DNA from: Adineta vaga
Taxonomy: Eukaryota > Rotifera
Assembly (NCBI GenBank): GCA_021613535.1
Contig: CP075496.1
Coordinates: 2,108,001 to 2,172,000, forward strand
Reading direction: 5' to 3'
Length of the DNA: 64,000 nucleotides
The notes below the pieces were generated by a model that saw only the letters and a list, made by a program, of their open reading frames with translations, ran no database searches and was not told where the DNA came from. Position 1 is the first letter of the stretch; each line of letters begins with the position of its first letter. The position numbers were made by a program, and so were the translations under genes. This document shows positions 14,124-27,091 of this stretch, in pieces.

Positions 14124-15588
14124 TTAAGTTTGTGCTTTAAACATAAGATATTTGTACAATCGATCATTTAATGAAGTTTGTTCTTTCAATACTAAAAGAC
14201 GTTTAAAACCGTCATTGAATGAATTAAAACAATAACGACGAATTGTTAAACGACAAAGTTCTTTCAATGATCGACATTCACCTAAACAAAGAAAACAATA
14301 ATAATCAAAAGTCATTGATCCGATTCGTTATACTCACACATCCATTTGATAAATATCGATGGTTCAAGATCAACAATACAAATTGGATCACAACAAAATT
14401 CATAACGTGCTCCAGAATTTGTTGCTTCATTTGGTTCAATTCGTATTGTACGTAATCGAAATTGTGATTCCATATCTGCACCTAAATTAAATCTTGTAAT
14501 CATGCTTTTATCCTCTATTGAATAATACATACCATGGTCATGCATTAATTGTACAAAATGTCGTCGACCCTTTGTTCCTGTATCGAATAATTGTGTACCA
14601 AATGAACGAAATGTATTCCAATGAAGATCTAATATTGGTTTAGCACCACGTTCTAATAACATTTTGAATACATCATAATATCCTCGAATAAAGGATTCCG
14701 CTAGTGGCGGAAGATAAAACATGGATTTGATACCATTTAAAGATGCACCATACGTATGAAGCAACTACAATGATTAAAGTATTTCGAATAAGATGAAAAC
14801 TAAAGGAAAATACTTCGACTGTCTCTGGATCATCATTGACGACAGCGATATCCATCGGTCGTGATGCATAGATATCTTTTTCCGGAAGATTTGGATTTGC
14901 ACCTGAAGAATTTGAGATGATTTCTTCGTTGAATAGTTCCAAATCTTACCTGCTTCCAACAAAAGACGTGTCATTTGTGTCCATTGTCGTCGAATAGCGA
15001 TATGTAATGGACGCATTTCATAAATCGCATTTCCATGTGATGATGCTCCACGTTTGAACAGTATTTGACAAATCTGTATTGCTATGCTCTCATCATACAA
15101 TGGCATAAATGTTAAATTTCCTTGTTCAGATTCATTCGTATTCGATTCTTCTTGACCTAATTCAATTTCTCAGAAAAATAAGCTCAAATATTGAATTGGG
15201 TTTTTCATGCAAAGGTAGCATATCTATTGGAGAGAAATCTTATTTGACTAATGGTGAAGTCCATGCTAACTTACCACCGAGAATATTTACATGCATTAGT
15301 GTTAAACCCGTACATGAAATTTGATTAATCTGATCATCATCAACAAAAAATGACTTGTTAAAATGTTCGTCAATTTCATTTTGATTATCAAGTTTATCTT
15401 GTAATTCAAATAGAAATTTTCGAAAGTATTTCTCACAAAAATGTTCACCAATTTCATTTGGATTCAAAGCTAAAACAATTCGTTTTTTGTTTTGTTCTTC
15501 TTCAATGATTATTTCTCATAAACTAAAACTTACAAAGATTTGTACAGATTATACATTTAGTTCTTTTGATAAGTTTCTTCTCATTCAT
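14124..15588 (-). CDS. Ankyrin-repeat protein with C-terminal SOCS box (ASB-like)
   Basis: The multi-exon gene starts at ATG 15588 (MNEKKLIKRTKC) and ends at TAA 14126-14124. Ankyrin-type repeats are visible: CTGLTLMHVNILG, ILFKRGASSHGNAIYEMRPL followed by HIAIRRQWTQMTRLLLEAG, ANPNLPEKDIYASRPMDIAV, and FKMLLERGAKPILDLHW. The last exon, ECRSLKELCRLTIRRY, leads to an LNDRLYKYLMF end that fits a SOCS box: a BC-box that binds elongins B/C, then a Cul5-box-like tail. The protein is probably a substrate receptor of a cullin-5 ubiquitin ligase; the substrate is unknown. The start codon directly abuts a TTTATAG acceptor, and the eL29 gene ends only 150 nt upstream on the same strand. It converges with SMC5. 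Confidence 0.85.
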
Positions 15589-15590
15589 CT
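15589..15590 (-). promoter_or_regulatory. Putative trans-splice acceptor at the ASB-like start codon
   Basis: The minus strand reads AATATTTATAG immediately followed by the ATG, leaving no 5' UTR after the AG. With the eL29 stop codon 150 nt upstream this suggests a downstream operon gene (inference). Confidence 0.4.
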
Positions 15591-15738
15591 ATAAATATTA
15601 ACTTGGATGAAAACAAAACGCAGTGATGTTTCTGCAAGTTATTTTTATTTTTCTTTTCTTCTAGTATTTTTCTTTGTGTTTTTTAAACATACAAGAATAT
15701 GCTCAAAACACAAAATCAAAAACAACTAAAACAAGGAT

Positions 15739-16280
15739 TTATTTCTTAGCAGCGGCTGTTGTTGTTGTTGTTTTTTGTTGTGCAGGTGCTTTTGTTGATT
15801 TCTTTGATGGATGTTTACGAACTGGACGTTTCTTTGTTACAGTTTTTTGTGTTTCGCCAGTAAAATATGAAGTAACATTTTTTAAGATTGATGACAATGA
15901 CCAGGTTGATTTTTGTGTTGGTGCAACTGGACGAATTGGTCGTTTAGCTACTTTACCTGCAGAACCAGCAGCAGCAGCACCAGCTAATTTAACTCGAAGA
16001 GCTTTACGTAAATTTTTACGGGCAACATGATTATGATGCTTGGTAAATTTCAAATTACGAACATATTTTGGATCAACCTAGAGAAGAAAAGTTTTCGAAT
16101 ACGAAACGACATTGACTTGTACATACTCCTTTTAATGATGGAAATCGTTGCGATTGTGGTCGCTTAATTCCATTACGATGATCCTTTTTGTCTAAGAATA
16201 AAAACAAAGTGTAAATTTTCCAAAAACAAATCTCAATTCATACTCTGGTTATGATTGGTATGATTTTTGCTTTTAGCCAT
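15739..16280 (-). CDS. RPL29: 60S ribosomal protein eL29
   Basis: Three exons (16280-16244, 16191-16127, 16077-15739) encode 146 residues. The first half is the invariant eL29 core: MAKSKNHTNHNQNKKDHRNG, IKRPQSQRFPSLKG, VDPKYVRNLKF, then TKHHNHVARKNLRKAL. It binds rRNA on the solvent side of the large subunit. The second half is lysine/alanine-rich low complexity (GAAAAGSAGK, TTTTTAAAKK at the end), as in longer animal eL29 proteins. DENR lies 170 nt upstream and the ASB-like gene 150 nt downstream on the same strand. A TTCGCTAG acceptor precedes the ATG by 12 nt. Confidence 0.96.
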
Positions 16281-16449
16281 TGGTTGATTTTTCTAGCGAA
16301 ATAAGACAACGATGAAAAGACAAGAGTGATCTAAAATGAAATGAGAACGAAAAACATTGTGTACAATGTTGCACGGCAAGATAAATAAAATAAAAAATAA
16401 CAAGAATATTTTTGTCCTATCGTACAACAGAAACACAATAGATTTATTT

Positions 16450-17245
16450 TCAAGATTTATCTTCAATCAATTCCGGATTAATCTACAAGAGAAAACAAAA
16501 AACAATCATATGAATTTCCTAAAATCTCCACATACCTGATTCCATTTTTCAGGTAATAGATCAATTAATTCACTAACTACATCACCCTGTATCGTTAATT
16601 CATCATCAGCCGATTTCGAACAACCACAAGAAAATTTTTGAGCAAAGAATTTTCGTGCTAATTCAATATCAACTTCTACAACGATAAAATTTAATGAGAA
16701 TTTTAGATTTTGTATTTCACATACCATTCGAGGCAAGGCCTTGAATAATCGTAACGAATTTATTTCCTTTTCGTTGTTGTTTATTAAGAACAATTTTTTG
16801 TGCTTCGAATTTCTTCTTGCCTTTGGGCATGCCTTTTCCACCGCGAGTTTGTCGTTTTTTTTCACCATTTTTATCATCGCCAGCATTGGACGATGCTTGC
16901 ATTTGATTTAAAAGATCAGGTAATGTTCGTTCAAGCCAATCACGACATCGTTCAGGATCTTAACGAAAAGAAAGAAAAAAAAATGAATCAACTTCATAAT
17001 CAATTGTAATGATTTGGTTTTTACCTGGGCCATATTCACAATATTCCAATGGTAGAGAACATTCTGTAGGAGATACATTGAACGAGGAATTTATTCATAA
17101 GAATGGAAAGAAGAAGAAACTGACCGCCACAGTATTGAATATTTAATGGATATTGAATATCAGGTCTTGGACCTGGATAATTGATTTGAATAGAAAGAGA
17201 AGCATTGCTATTTAATTCAGAATCATCACTAAGCGCTTCGGCCAT
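16450..17245 (-). CDS. DENR: DENR, density-regulated re-initiation factor
   Basis: The multi-exon gene starts at ATG 17245-17243 (MAEALSDDSEL) and ends at TGA 16452-16450 (ELIEDKS). The N-terminal zinc-binding motif is present as YPLNIQYCG, ECSLPLEYCEYGP and CRDWLERTLPDL. A basic linker (KKRQTRGGKGMPKGKKK) precedes the SUI1-like domain, recognised by FVTIIQGLASN, ELARKFFAQKFSCG and LTIQGDVVSELIDLLPEKW. DENR works with MCT-1 on the 40S subunit to recycle tRNA and allow re-initiation after upstream ORFs. It is the first gene of a same-strand run with eL29, which is functionally coherent. The start of transcription should lie just upstream, within the next ~250 nt. Confidence 0.95.
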
Positions 17246-17785
17246 AGTCGATAAATAATATAAAAGAAACAAAAAAAGATATTTGAATGAGATGCTTATG
17301 TGGATGTTTACGGTTGTTTTCTTTTTTTTCAAAACTATGGATCAAAAAGAATATGGATGATGGAGGAAATTGAGACGAACTCTCTGATTGGTTGACGAAA
17401 AATATTACGTTAATAATGATTTACTAATAACGACATCTATCGTCAGTAATAATTTATAGCTATATATACAAGACAAATTGGTTCATTTCAATTCTTCTTG
17501 CTCTCTTCTCACTCACTTCATGTTCGACAAGTCATCATTAAACTTCAGAAAAGAAAAAAAAAGAATATCTGTTCAGGTCTTGTCAAATTTCATCGAAAGA
17601 AATTAGATAACATTATCCTTGTACTAGTAGTACTGCTTCTTTTCTTGCTGTCTGTTAATTTAACCTTTTTCTTTTCTTTTCAATCAAGGATAAAATACAT
17701 ATTATTATATTTCTATTGAAAATCTAACATATATTTGAAGCTTAGATACAAACAAATGACATGCACATGTCAATTTATTGTCTAA

Positions 17786-19896
17786 TTAACTCGTGGAATT
17801 CATTTGAGATCTAAATTCTTCATAAGCATCATTTGACATGACATCAAAATCTAATGTATCTGTTTCTAAACCATGTTTAATTAATTGTAAAACAACAGTA
17901 TAATCTTCTTCAATGACTGATGTACCATTGATGCACAATATTCGATCATTATCTTTTAAACCAGCTTGATCACCTGGAGATGAATGTTCAACTTGTTGAA
18001 TATAATGTTCACGACATGTTTCAATATCTGTACTTATATAAACACCAAGACCATCGTAAGAATTTGAACGTTGAAGAGTACAATGTCGATATGAACGATC
18101 CGAAGATGAAGAATCACAAATGGATTCAAGTGGATCAACTATACATTAGAAAGAATGATACATTATGGAATAAATCATAGTGTAATACGAACCTGAGAGT
18201 TGTTCATGATTTGTTTGTGATAGATCTTCTGATTTCATAGTCTTGATTAAAATATCTTGGTCATTTGATTGTTGTTTGTATTGATGATAAGAAAAATCAG
18301 ATAGATCAGAATCTATTTGTTGATAGTCCGATGGATTAAGAATAATTTCATTTGGATTCGTCACTTGACCTAATCAAAAGACAAAAAACGTATTACATAA
18401 AACTATTATCTAAAATAATTGTTTGTGTTTTTTTTTACTAATAATTTGTTCATTTTCATCAACTTGGTAAGTTACTTCATAACATTCAGCAAATATTTCT
18501 TCATTAGATTGAATTTCATCCGAATAATCTTCTTCAATAATTTTCTCTATTTTTTGTTTATCATTAAAATCAATTTCTCCTGGTAGGATATGATCAGTTC
18601 GAGTCGTTAAATTACTTGTACCTATTCGAACAACACTTATATCAGGTTGAAGTATACTTGTTTGTATACGAAATGGTCGAAACGATTTAGATGATAATTG
18701 CTTATCAATATTCTCGGAAATTTCAATCACTGTTGGAAGAATATTAACTGATGATTCATCAGGTGATGAAATCTCTTCACTAGGATTTTCACGAATCATT
18801 GCTGAAATGGAACTATATCGATGAGTTGATAAAGAATCAGCATCGATTGATGAAACAGGTTGATCAGAAACAAGTTGACAAATTGCTTTGAGTTGTTGTT
18901 CAACTAAAAAGTAGATTATGTAAAAGTTTTGTATTTCAATTGTGAGATATACCTTCATAAGTTAAACTTGTTGATTCCATTTCATCATGGTTATCGTCTT
19001 GAGAAATATTCATTGGTTGAGTTAAATTATTTTGTTCATTCAATCCTTGAAGAAATGATGTTACTTTAGGTGTATTTGATCTGGTTATTTCCGAATATTG
19101 TGTCGTAATAATTGTTGATGTTGATGCTTGATCAAGTCGTTTATGCTTAAGATTTGGTTGTATATCAATTGAACTTGAAGATGAAGATGAGACTTGTCTC
19201 TTCTTCATCTCTAGATCTTTTCGTTTGATAAATAAGATTTTTGGTGGAGTTAGTTTCGGGTTTGTTATTGAAAAGGTATGCTCTTTTGGAGTTTTTTTCG
19301 ATAATGATGATTCACATTTTTCAGTTATGACTTCAACATCGGGAAGAGATCGAGGAAATGTTATCTCAGTAATACTTTCTGTTCTTTTTGATCGACAACT
19401 ATGAGTAAATGCTCGACTTAAACTACGTAAACCAGTTGTTAAACGATTCGAATGAATCATTCGAGATTGTTGAATATTAACACGATGAATATTTTCTTGA
19501 TTCATCGACTCCATAGTATTTGTTACATTTGAATTATTAAGAATAGGACATATTGGTGCACGTCGTTTGATAGATGTTTGTTGTTTCGCATCCATATCAT
19601 TTGTAGGAAACGATGAATGTTGAAAATTTGGTATACGAATGATTAAATCTAAAGTATTACGATCATCATTATGTGGTTCAACATGAATAATTGATCCATG
19701 ATATACTGGCATCGATGGCACAGTATCACATTGATCAACTTGTTCAATATTGGGCACCGATAATGATGGTGATGGTGAAGCGTCTACGTCAGGAACCGTC
19801 AGCTATGAAAGCAGTGATTAGTTGGAATTTGATGATATAGAAAATTCGATGACTTACAATCATTGATATAGAACGATTTTGAAGAAGAACAGTCAT
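17786..19896 (-). CDS. PDZ-domain protein, paralogue 1
   Basis: At least five exons run from ATG 19896 (MTVLLQNRSISMI) to TAA 17788-17786. The first ~500 residues are disordered, Ser/Thr-rich and partly acidic, with a short motif AECYEVTYQV. The last exon holds one PDZ domain: CTLQRSNSYDGLGVYIS gives the carboxylate-binding GLGV loop, then HYIQQVEHSSPGDQAGL, KDNDRILCINGTSV and VLQLIKHGLE. Its closest style is NHERF/PDZK1-like domains, which bind C-termini of membrane proteins. The next gene upstream on the same strand has the same architecture and matching motifs, so the two are tandem paralogues. The function of the disordered part is unknown. Confidence 0.8.
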
Positions 19897-20489
19897 TGTT
19901 ACTGTTCACTGTAACTTATAAGTTGAAAAAGAAAACGAACAAAACGAAAAGCTTCTGCTTGCTACAATGTATACACTTTCAATGATGACAATTAGTTCTT
20001 CTTTTTTTTGCTCTCTTTCTCTCTCTCTCTCTCTCGTTACCGATCATTGGCATCTGCTCTCTTCTTTTCACCTTCGAACTGATATATGTATATGAGAAAG
20101 ATAGTGCACGAAGAATCTGTATTACCATTTAGATACTGACATATTTTCGAATGAAAATCAACCATAGCTCGACTAAATCCATTTGTCTATTCTTGATTTT
20201 GGATAACGTTTGAGAAATATCAAAAACAAATAGTGTGTTTTTTTCTTCTTATTATTATAAATTGAAAAAGAATAATACATATATAATCTAATCTTTGAAA
20301 AGAGAGAAAAAAAACCAGCAAATTCTTTTTTTTCATTTCAACACTGATTTAAAGAAATGAAACAAGCAATAAAGAAATAAAAGTATATATAAATGTGTAT
20401 GTGTACGAAGGAAGACAGAGCGAAAGAGAGAAAGAAGTAGACATATAATATGTGTGTTTGTGTGTTTATGTGTTTTTTTTCCTTTGTAT
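19897..20489. other. Spacer between the two PDZ paralogues
   Basis: 593 nt of low-complexity sequence including a TC run near 20021-20036 and T/A-rich tracts. No coding signal seen. It must hold the promoter of paralogue 1 and the 3' end of paralogue 2. Confidence 0.4.
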
Positions 20490-23400
20490 TTAGATATGTT
20501 CGGGTTCATCAATGACAGATATTTGAAGATTATCATTATCTAAACCTTGTTTAATTAGAGCGAGAACATTACTAAAATCAACATTCTCGACATTAACACC
20601 ATTAATACTAATAATACGATCATTTTTACGTAAACCAGCAATATGACCTGGAGAATTTGGTTCAACTTCACGAATATAATGATTTAAACGAGTTTGCGAA
20701 TCAGCAGATATTAATATACCAAGACCATCATAAGAATTTGTACGTCTTAAGGTACAAGTACGAATAAGGGGCGACGAACTTCTAACAGGAGTCACATTAG
20801 AACGAGACTCTAAAATGATTCAAAAGAATAAATTTGTTATTTGAATCAGAATAAATCGATTTACCCTGTTTATGTTCATATGAACGAGACGATTGATCAT
20901 AGATCTTGTCTCGTTCGGACATATGAGATGAATATGCTGTTTTTTCCATACCATTATTACCTAAAATTGAAAATGAGATGAAGATATAAAGATTGAGATT
21001 CATCATTTCTTTTCTTTTGAATATGTGTCTTACTCGAATAACGATTTGTTGAAAGGAATTCATCGTAATGTTTTGGTGTTTCATATGAATACAATGGTTG
21101 TTGACGTTCATATTCAAATGAAACTTCATAGCATTCTTCTTCTTCTTCTTGAAATTTTTGATCTCTAGTTTCAGCAACTTTTTCCCGTTTCTCATAAATT
21201 TCTCGTTCATGTGCTCGAGGACTATATCGATATTCTTTTATATTATCTGATATTGTTGGTGGAACTATTTGAACATCATAATGATTTGTTTGTCGATCAA
21301 TATTACGTTCAATTTCTACATGTTTATATGGTTTCCGATATGAATTATTATAATCATTACGTGTATCATTTTCTTGTGCACTCCATGTTCGAACTTCACC
21401 ACCATCAACATAGCGATGTTTATCTCGTGTATAGACAGTTGCTGAACTACGATACATTGTTGGCGAATCAGGAGTTTGCTGATGTGTTGGCCGACCTGGA
21501 GATGTTTGCCGATGTGCATCATCAAGATCAACGTGAGTGATGGTAATATCTGCTTGAGTTAATGGTCTTTGAGGAGTAAGTGGACGAATATAACCATCAT
21601 GACGTTGAGTTGAAGAAATAATTGGTCCAGAACTATAAACTGAGGGTTGTGACCATGATTGATTTTGGTCATATTCATTTAATGTTGTTGTTGATGTTTC
21701 AAAACGTCGTGGTCGATGAGGACTTGATGTTGTTGCTGTCGACGGATATTGATTATAATAACCTGGTGCTGGACGTAGATGATGTCGAACTATGGCACTT
21801 AATCCTGGATATGCTTTATCTATAGAAGAAAAAGAAATAGTATATCACTTGTTTTTTTCCTTCAAAACCTATACTAGTTGATTTTGAGGGTTTTGTTGTT
21901 GTTAAAGCACTATCATAAACCATTTCAGCATCTGGTAATGAACCATATGTACTTGACCATGGACGACTTGGTTGAATGGGATTTTGTTGAATTAAATTAT
22001 TAATGGTTGTCGATGAACTAGTTTTCCCATCGCCATGCGTTTTTGATTTACTTTTCTTCGCTTTTTTCTTACTGGATGTACTACCAAAGGGTATAGCAGG
22101 AGTCGTTAATTTTGGTGCATCGACCTCCATTGATGGTGATCCTGTTCGGTGTACTTCTGTTTTATTTATTGCTGAAGATGATGTACTTTTCCAATTTGTC
22201 GTTTTAGGTGATGAATGAAACGATGTTGATGGTTTTTCAATGGGTCTAGGAGTAATATCAACTTTATGTTTTTGCGGAGGTGTTGGTATAACATCAATAT
22301 CTGGTAATGGAATTGATACTGGTGATGTTGAACGATCATATTGATATTGATATTCAGTTGGACGTTGACGATTCATCGATGGTGAACGGCTACGATCAGA
22401 TGTATATATTGGGGGGGAAAAAACATCGCCCTCAGGTACGATTACCTATAATAAAAAAAAGAGAAAACGAAGAAGACGAGAAACGAGAGAAAAAAAATCA
22501 AATATAATCTTGATTGAGTAATCTCTTTCGTTTCTGTTAAGAGAATGCAATAGATAAATGATAAGAAAAAGAAGATGAAGATGAAGAAGAAGAGAAGGAA
22601 GGAGGGAAAGAATGTTTCCATTTATAGTTGTTCTTCAACATTTATACACCTTCTTGAGAGCTGCACTGAATAAACAGCTTTTCATTACAAGTATATTTCG
22701 ATTTATCGAGTGTTTTTTAATGCACAAGCTATTTGTTGTTCTTTTCTTTTCTTTCATCAGACGGTTATTCAACTAAATGTCATGTTAAAATGCCAATATA
22801 GGAGAATCGAAAGACAACGACAAACAAGTTGCAAATAAGGCACACACATACGCACATATATATACATTCAGTATTAGATAGCTATCAATAGTAAAAGATT
22901 AGGTAGACAAAGGATTGATGCTGACTGTTGTTGTTGTTGTTGTTGTTATTCTTATGATAGTAATACAACTGACTTTATATAAGAGAAAATACGAATCATT
23001 CTCGTAAGAGACGATCTTACCTGTTGGAAATGTTGTGTTTGATCGATGATAGCATAATCACGATATCCTTTTGTTGTTGTCGGCTGATATGTTACTGACG
23101 TATGCACTCTTTCAGTATTCCCATGTTCAAATTGTGGACTTCGTGGAACAAAATGTTGACCATAGATTGATGTTGATTGATTTTCTTGTTCATAGACAGG
23201 ACTTGATATATTGACAGATGTTGGTGGTTTTGTTTTTCGATTTTCTTTTTTAGCTTTGATTTTACCAGCTTTGGATGTATTCATTGTTGTTGATGATTTA
23301 CTTTTCTTTTTTCCGAATGGCCAAGAAATAGTTGGTGCATGAAGATGCGATGCTTCTGATGCGGGTGTAGGTGATGTTGAACTTTGACGTACTGCTGATG

Positions 23401-23593
23401 TGGGCGAACGTCTATTATTCATTGAACGATTAGATGCAGATGAATCTTTACGAAATAAATCTCGAAGTTTAACACTTAAACTACGTCGATTGCCACTCCG
23501 TTGTGAAGCATTGCCTGTATCTTCATTTATTTGTATTGGACGACGTGTAACCGTGGGAGTAGGATTTTGTGTTGAATAATTCGTTGTCGACAT
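20490..23593 (-). CDS. PDZ-domain protein, paralogue 2 (long form)
   Basis: At least six exons run from ATG 23593 (MSTTNYSTQNPTP) to TAA 20492-20490 (DEPEHI). The intron at about 22449-23020 (~570 nt) is far longer than its neighbours. About 700 disordered residues carry basic patches (KLRDLFRK, FGKKKSKSS, SKKKAKKSKSK), proline/serine-rich stretches and the acidic motif EEEEECYEVSFEYE. One C-terminal PDZ domain follows: CTLRRTNSYDGLGILIS, HYIREVEPNSPGHIAGL, RKNDRIISINGVNVENV and VLALIKQGLD. The ECYEV motif and the PDZ match paralogue 1 in order. A membrane-associated scaffold role is likely from the PDZ type (inference). Ligand and orthologue are unknown. Confidence 0.8.
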
Positions 23594-25413
23594 ATTTTCA
23601 ATAGGAGGAGTATATTTTATTAATCAGCATAGAATCTAATGAATAACACAAAAGATGAATCAGAAATGGCAGATTTATGATTACATTTTACTTTACTCAC
23701 ACTTAAATGTGACAATATATGAATATCATATTATGCATATATGATAAGACACGCGCAGGCAATTTTTTTTTCGACGATAAATGATTTGTCTGCATGACGA
23801 TGACAGCCAATGTTAGTATTTTTTTTAAATTTTGCCTTGCACTGTTCGACAAGAGATTTTGTCACATACTGCTTTCTTCTTCTCCTCCTCCTTCTTCCTT
23901 TCTCTCCCTCTCTCTCTCTTCTCTTTTACTTCGATTTTTTTTTGATATACATGTATTTACAACTCAAATGAAAAGACAAGTCTCTAGGACAGGGAAAGAG
24001 AGAGAGGGAGAGAGAGAAAGAAAAGTGAAACAGAGACAAATATAGAGAACGAAAGTTGTTAATACATGGTTCCTCTCCGACAGGATTAGATCTCAGTGAT
24101 CAAGTAGCCAAACGTACGATTGAATGTACACATTTATACATATATACATATATATCAATTACATCTTACATGTCTTTCTTATCATTCAAATAATTGAGGA
24201 TGTTGAAGTATGATTATCTCGTCAATTGTATTCTTTCCTTTTTCTTTGATATAACATCTTCGCTGTCTTCTCTACACACATAAGTGTTTTGTTTATTAAC
24301 TGGTTTTTTTATAGCCAAATATTTATGATAGTGAAGTTCTTCACACTCTCATTGACTTCAAAAATGTAAATCGTTTTTCTTTTAATCGACCTTCAAGTGT
24401 TCGTCGTTTTTTTCCTCCTTCATAAAAATCCAATGCTTATCTCTAAACTTTGTTAATCGGCTTAGTCGCATCACCGCCTACGATGACAATGATTGTAACG
24501 ATGACGAATAAGTTTTGCAGAGAAAAAAAAAGATTTTGCAATGAAAAATGTATCGAATTAGGTAAATCGAAAAGAAAACGAATGTATGTACACGGTTTCA
24601 AATTACTCCCCACTCCACTTCAACCATGTTGATAATAAAAAGGTATTTGTATATATGCGAGTGTGTCTGTTCTACTCAGGTATTCGACGTATTGCGGCGT
24701 TTCTTCTTTCTTCCCGGTTTCTTTTACTATTACAACAACAACAACAACATTCAAATCTCTATAATCACATTCCTCAATGATGACTGTCTGTATGATATGT
24801 ACATATATATATATATATATATACTTCAATTTCAAAAGTAAAATGAAGCTAACGAAATAAGAAAAAGACAAGTGTAGATATGAAAATAATAACAAATAAT
24901 CAAGGTTATCAAATGAGAAGAGAAAAAAGACCGCAACGAAGATTAATCAATCTATTGACAATCGAAACCGGCTAAACCAATTTGGTTTCATATATGTGTG
25001 CATATATATTCATATAGAGATAGAGCTGTCGAATGATAAAGAAACTTGATCTTATTATAATTTTACTTGATAATCAGTAAAGTACAGAACCAGATTTTGT
25101 ACAATAGAGAAAGTATATACCACATGATGATGTGTATGATGTATAACTAACAATTAAGTTTTGATGACATACGACGATGAAGAAGAAGAAGAAGAAGAAG
25201 AAAAAACTTGTACACTCTATAATAATTGTTGACTCAACATATATATACTCTTGTAAAATGTGTATATATGCACATTCTCCAAGCATCAGTTCTATTCGAC
25301 TGATTGCAGACGACATGTCGATGACAAGCTAAAGTTTTCTTTTTTGTAGAATAAAATCCTTCATTATTAGTTCTTTTGTATCGTCCAAGGTGAATAACAA
25401 CAAAAAGAGAAAG
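23594..25413. other. 1.8-kb intergenic region rich in simple repeats
   Basis: No coding signal recognised. It contains a T/C tract near 23876-23925, GA-rich runs near 23990-24025, a CAA/ACA run near 24735-24750, an AT dinucleotide run at 24803-24822, and a GAA run near 25180-25202. It probably holds the promoter of PDZ paralogue 2 and the 3' end of the next gene. Confidence 0.5.
24803..24822. repeat. AT dinucleotide microsatellite
   Basis: Ten perfect AT units in a row are visible, flanked by non-repetitive sequence. Confidence 0.85.
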
Positions 25414-27091
25414 TTAAATAGAAGTTGACTGAATCAAATATGGTGAAGAACAACTAATTGATGGCTGTTGTCCTAGCCATGTATAAGAATCGATATCTGT
25501 TTTAAATTTAATAGTCTGTTGTTCGGTTAAATGACGAAATTGTTGTCGTCGACATTTGTAATAACCATAAAGACAAAGAATTGTGATGATTAACGTCATC
25601 AAGAAACCTACTCCAACAATACAGCCAATGAGCATATGAAATGTTGAATCAACTAAATGAAAATCAACAAAATAACAAAGTAATAAAAATGAAATAAATA
25701 AAAAATACGTTGTGCTTGTTTTGAAGAACTCATTTCTATTTGCGATGATGATGACGATGAATATTGTTTGAATAAATCATCAATTTGACTGATCTCATTT
25801 GTTCGCTTGAAATGATGTGCCGAGGAATCGAATTGAAGTTGATCGTCTTTCGAAGTATTGACTGTTTTTATTAGACTTTCGATTTGATCTATTGTTTGAT
25901 CTTCGGATTGATTGGAAATCAGAGTTATATTACTTGCAAAAAGTATTGAACCTGATCTGTAATGACAAGGAGAAAACGAATGATTACGAATGAGATAGAT
26001 TTTCATTTTCTTTTCGTCCTTTTAAGAACTTTTCACTTACTCGAGAGAATAAAGTTCGAATTGATTGCAAATGAACGATAATGATGAATTAGTATTGATT
26101 AAAAATAGAAACTGAAGAAAAATACGAGAAATTAGTACTAAGTAGATGAAATGAATTCAATGGTTTACAAAGTTCTGGAGTTCGAAACGTAATTGTTGAC
26201 TGGACAAAGAATCGAGAGCATAATAGTCATTTGACCATACTCGATGAAGAATTCTCCCGAACCAAAAAAGTTTGATTTCTAAACATATTTCATATGAAGC
26301 ATTAATGATCGACATAATTAATCAAACCTCGTTTATAATTGAAAGATGATAACTGAACAGAAGTCGTTGTGGATGTCTCGTGTTGAGTGAATAATTGCGT
26401 TGTCTCTATTGTAGAGTCAGTCAAGATAGGTGAAGAAGTTGACATAGATTCAGATCCTTCAAATAAAAATAACAGTTTATGATTAAATCATTCATAATAA
26501 ATCATTTACGTTGACAAGTAAGACATAAAGACTGATTAAAACGAATTTCATCTGGTAGCAGTGGTATATCACCAGAAAATCTTCCTCTCATATAAACAAA
26601 ATGAGAACATCGTTGTTCATTTAATACTGGTTGAATTGTTAATAAACCCGATGAGGATAAAGGTTGAAACATAACTATTGATGAAGAATTTTGTTCTGAA
26701 ACAATCACTTCTGATTCTGTTATATTATAAATATCCCAGAAAATCTCTGAATCATTTTCTTTTCGACGTAGAGCATAAACAAGACTTTCTATTTCGTTCG
26801 AAGATGATGATGAAAGACCAAATCCATACCAGAAACCTTCATCAACAAGATTAGTTCGAAATTCAGTAATAAATTTATTTGTCTTTGGAAATATTTGCCA
26901 GTCTAATGTTATTTTAATATTTAATTTATCAATGATTTGCCATCGACCAGAACAATTATCTAATGAGGAAAAAAGTATAGAATTGAATCACCACCAGAAA
27001 GAATAACACAAGAATTACCATGAATAGATATTGAATTTACTATAAAATTCTTGAAAATAAACAAGATAAATATAAAACTCTCCGACTTCAT
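25414..27091 (-). CDS. Single-pass type I membrane protein of unknown function
   Basis: About eight exons run from ATG 27091 to TAA 25416-25414. The N-terminus is a hydrophobic signal peptide (MKSESFIFILFIFKNFIV). The ectodomain has cysteines, N-x-S/T sites, a WYGFGLSSS segment, a SLCLTCQ motif and a Ser/Thr-rich stalk (STSSPILTDSTIETTQ). Then come ILHRVWSNDYYALDSL, a second Ser-rich stalk, and one membrane helix (LIGCIVGVGFLMTLIITIL) followed by a basic stop-transfer YKCRRQQ and a ~45-residue cytoplasmic tail. The layout fits a cell-surface receptor or adhesion molecule. The first ectodomain part faintly recalls a DOMON-like beta sandwich, but this is weak. I do not recognise the family. Confidence 0.7.

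Noticed and set aside
15589-17245. Possibility that DENR and eL29 are one fused gene
   Set aside because: Each has its own complete start, stop and family-typical length, and the 170-nt gap contains stops in all frames that were checked.
24586-24895. Overlapping ORFs on both strands with poly-Tyr/Ile runs
   Set aside because: They arise from AT and CAA microsatellites and have no gene-like composition.
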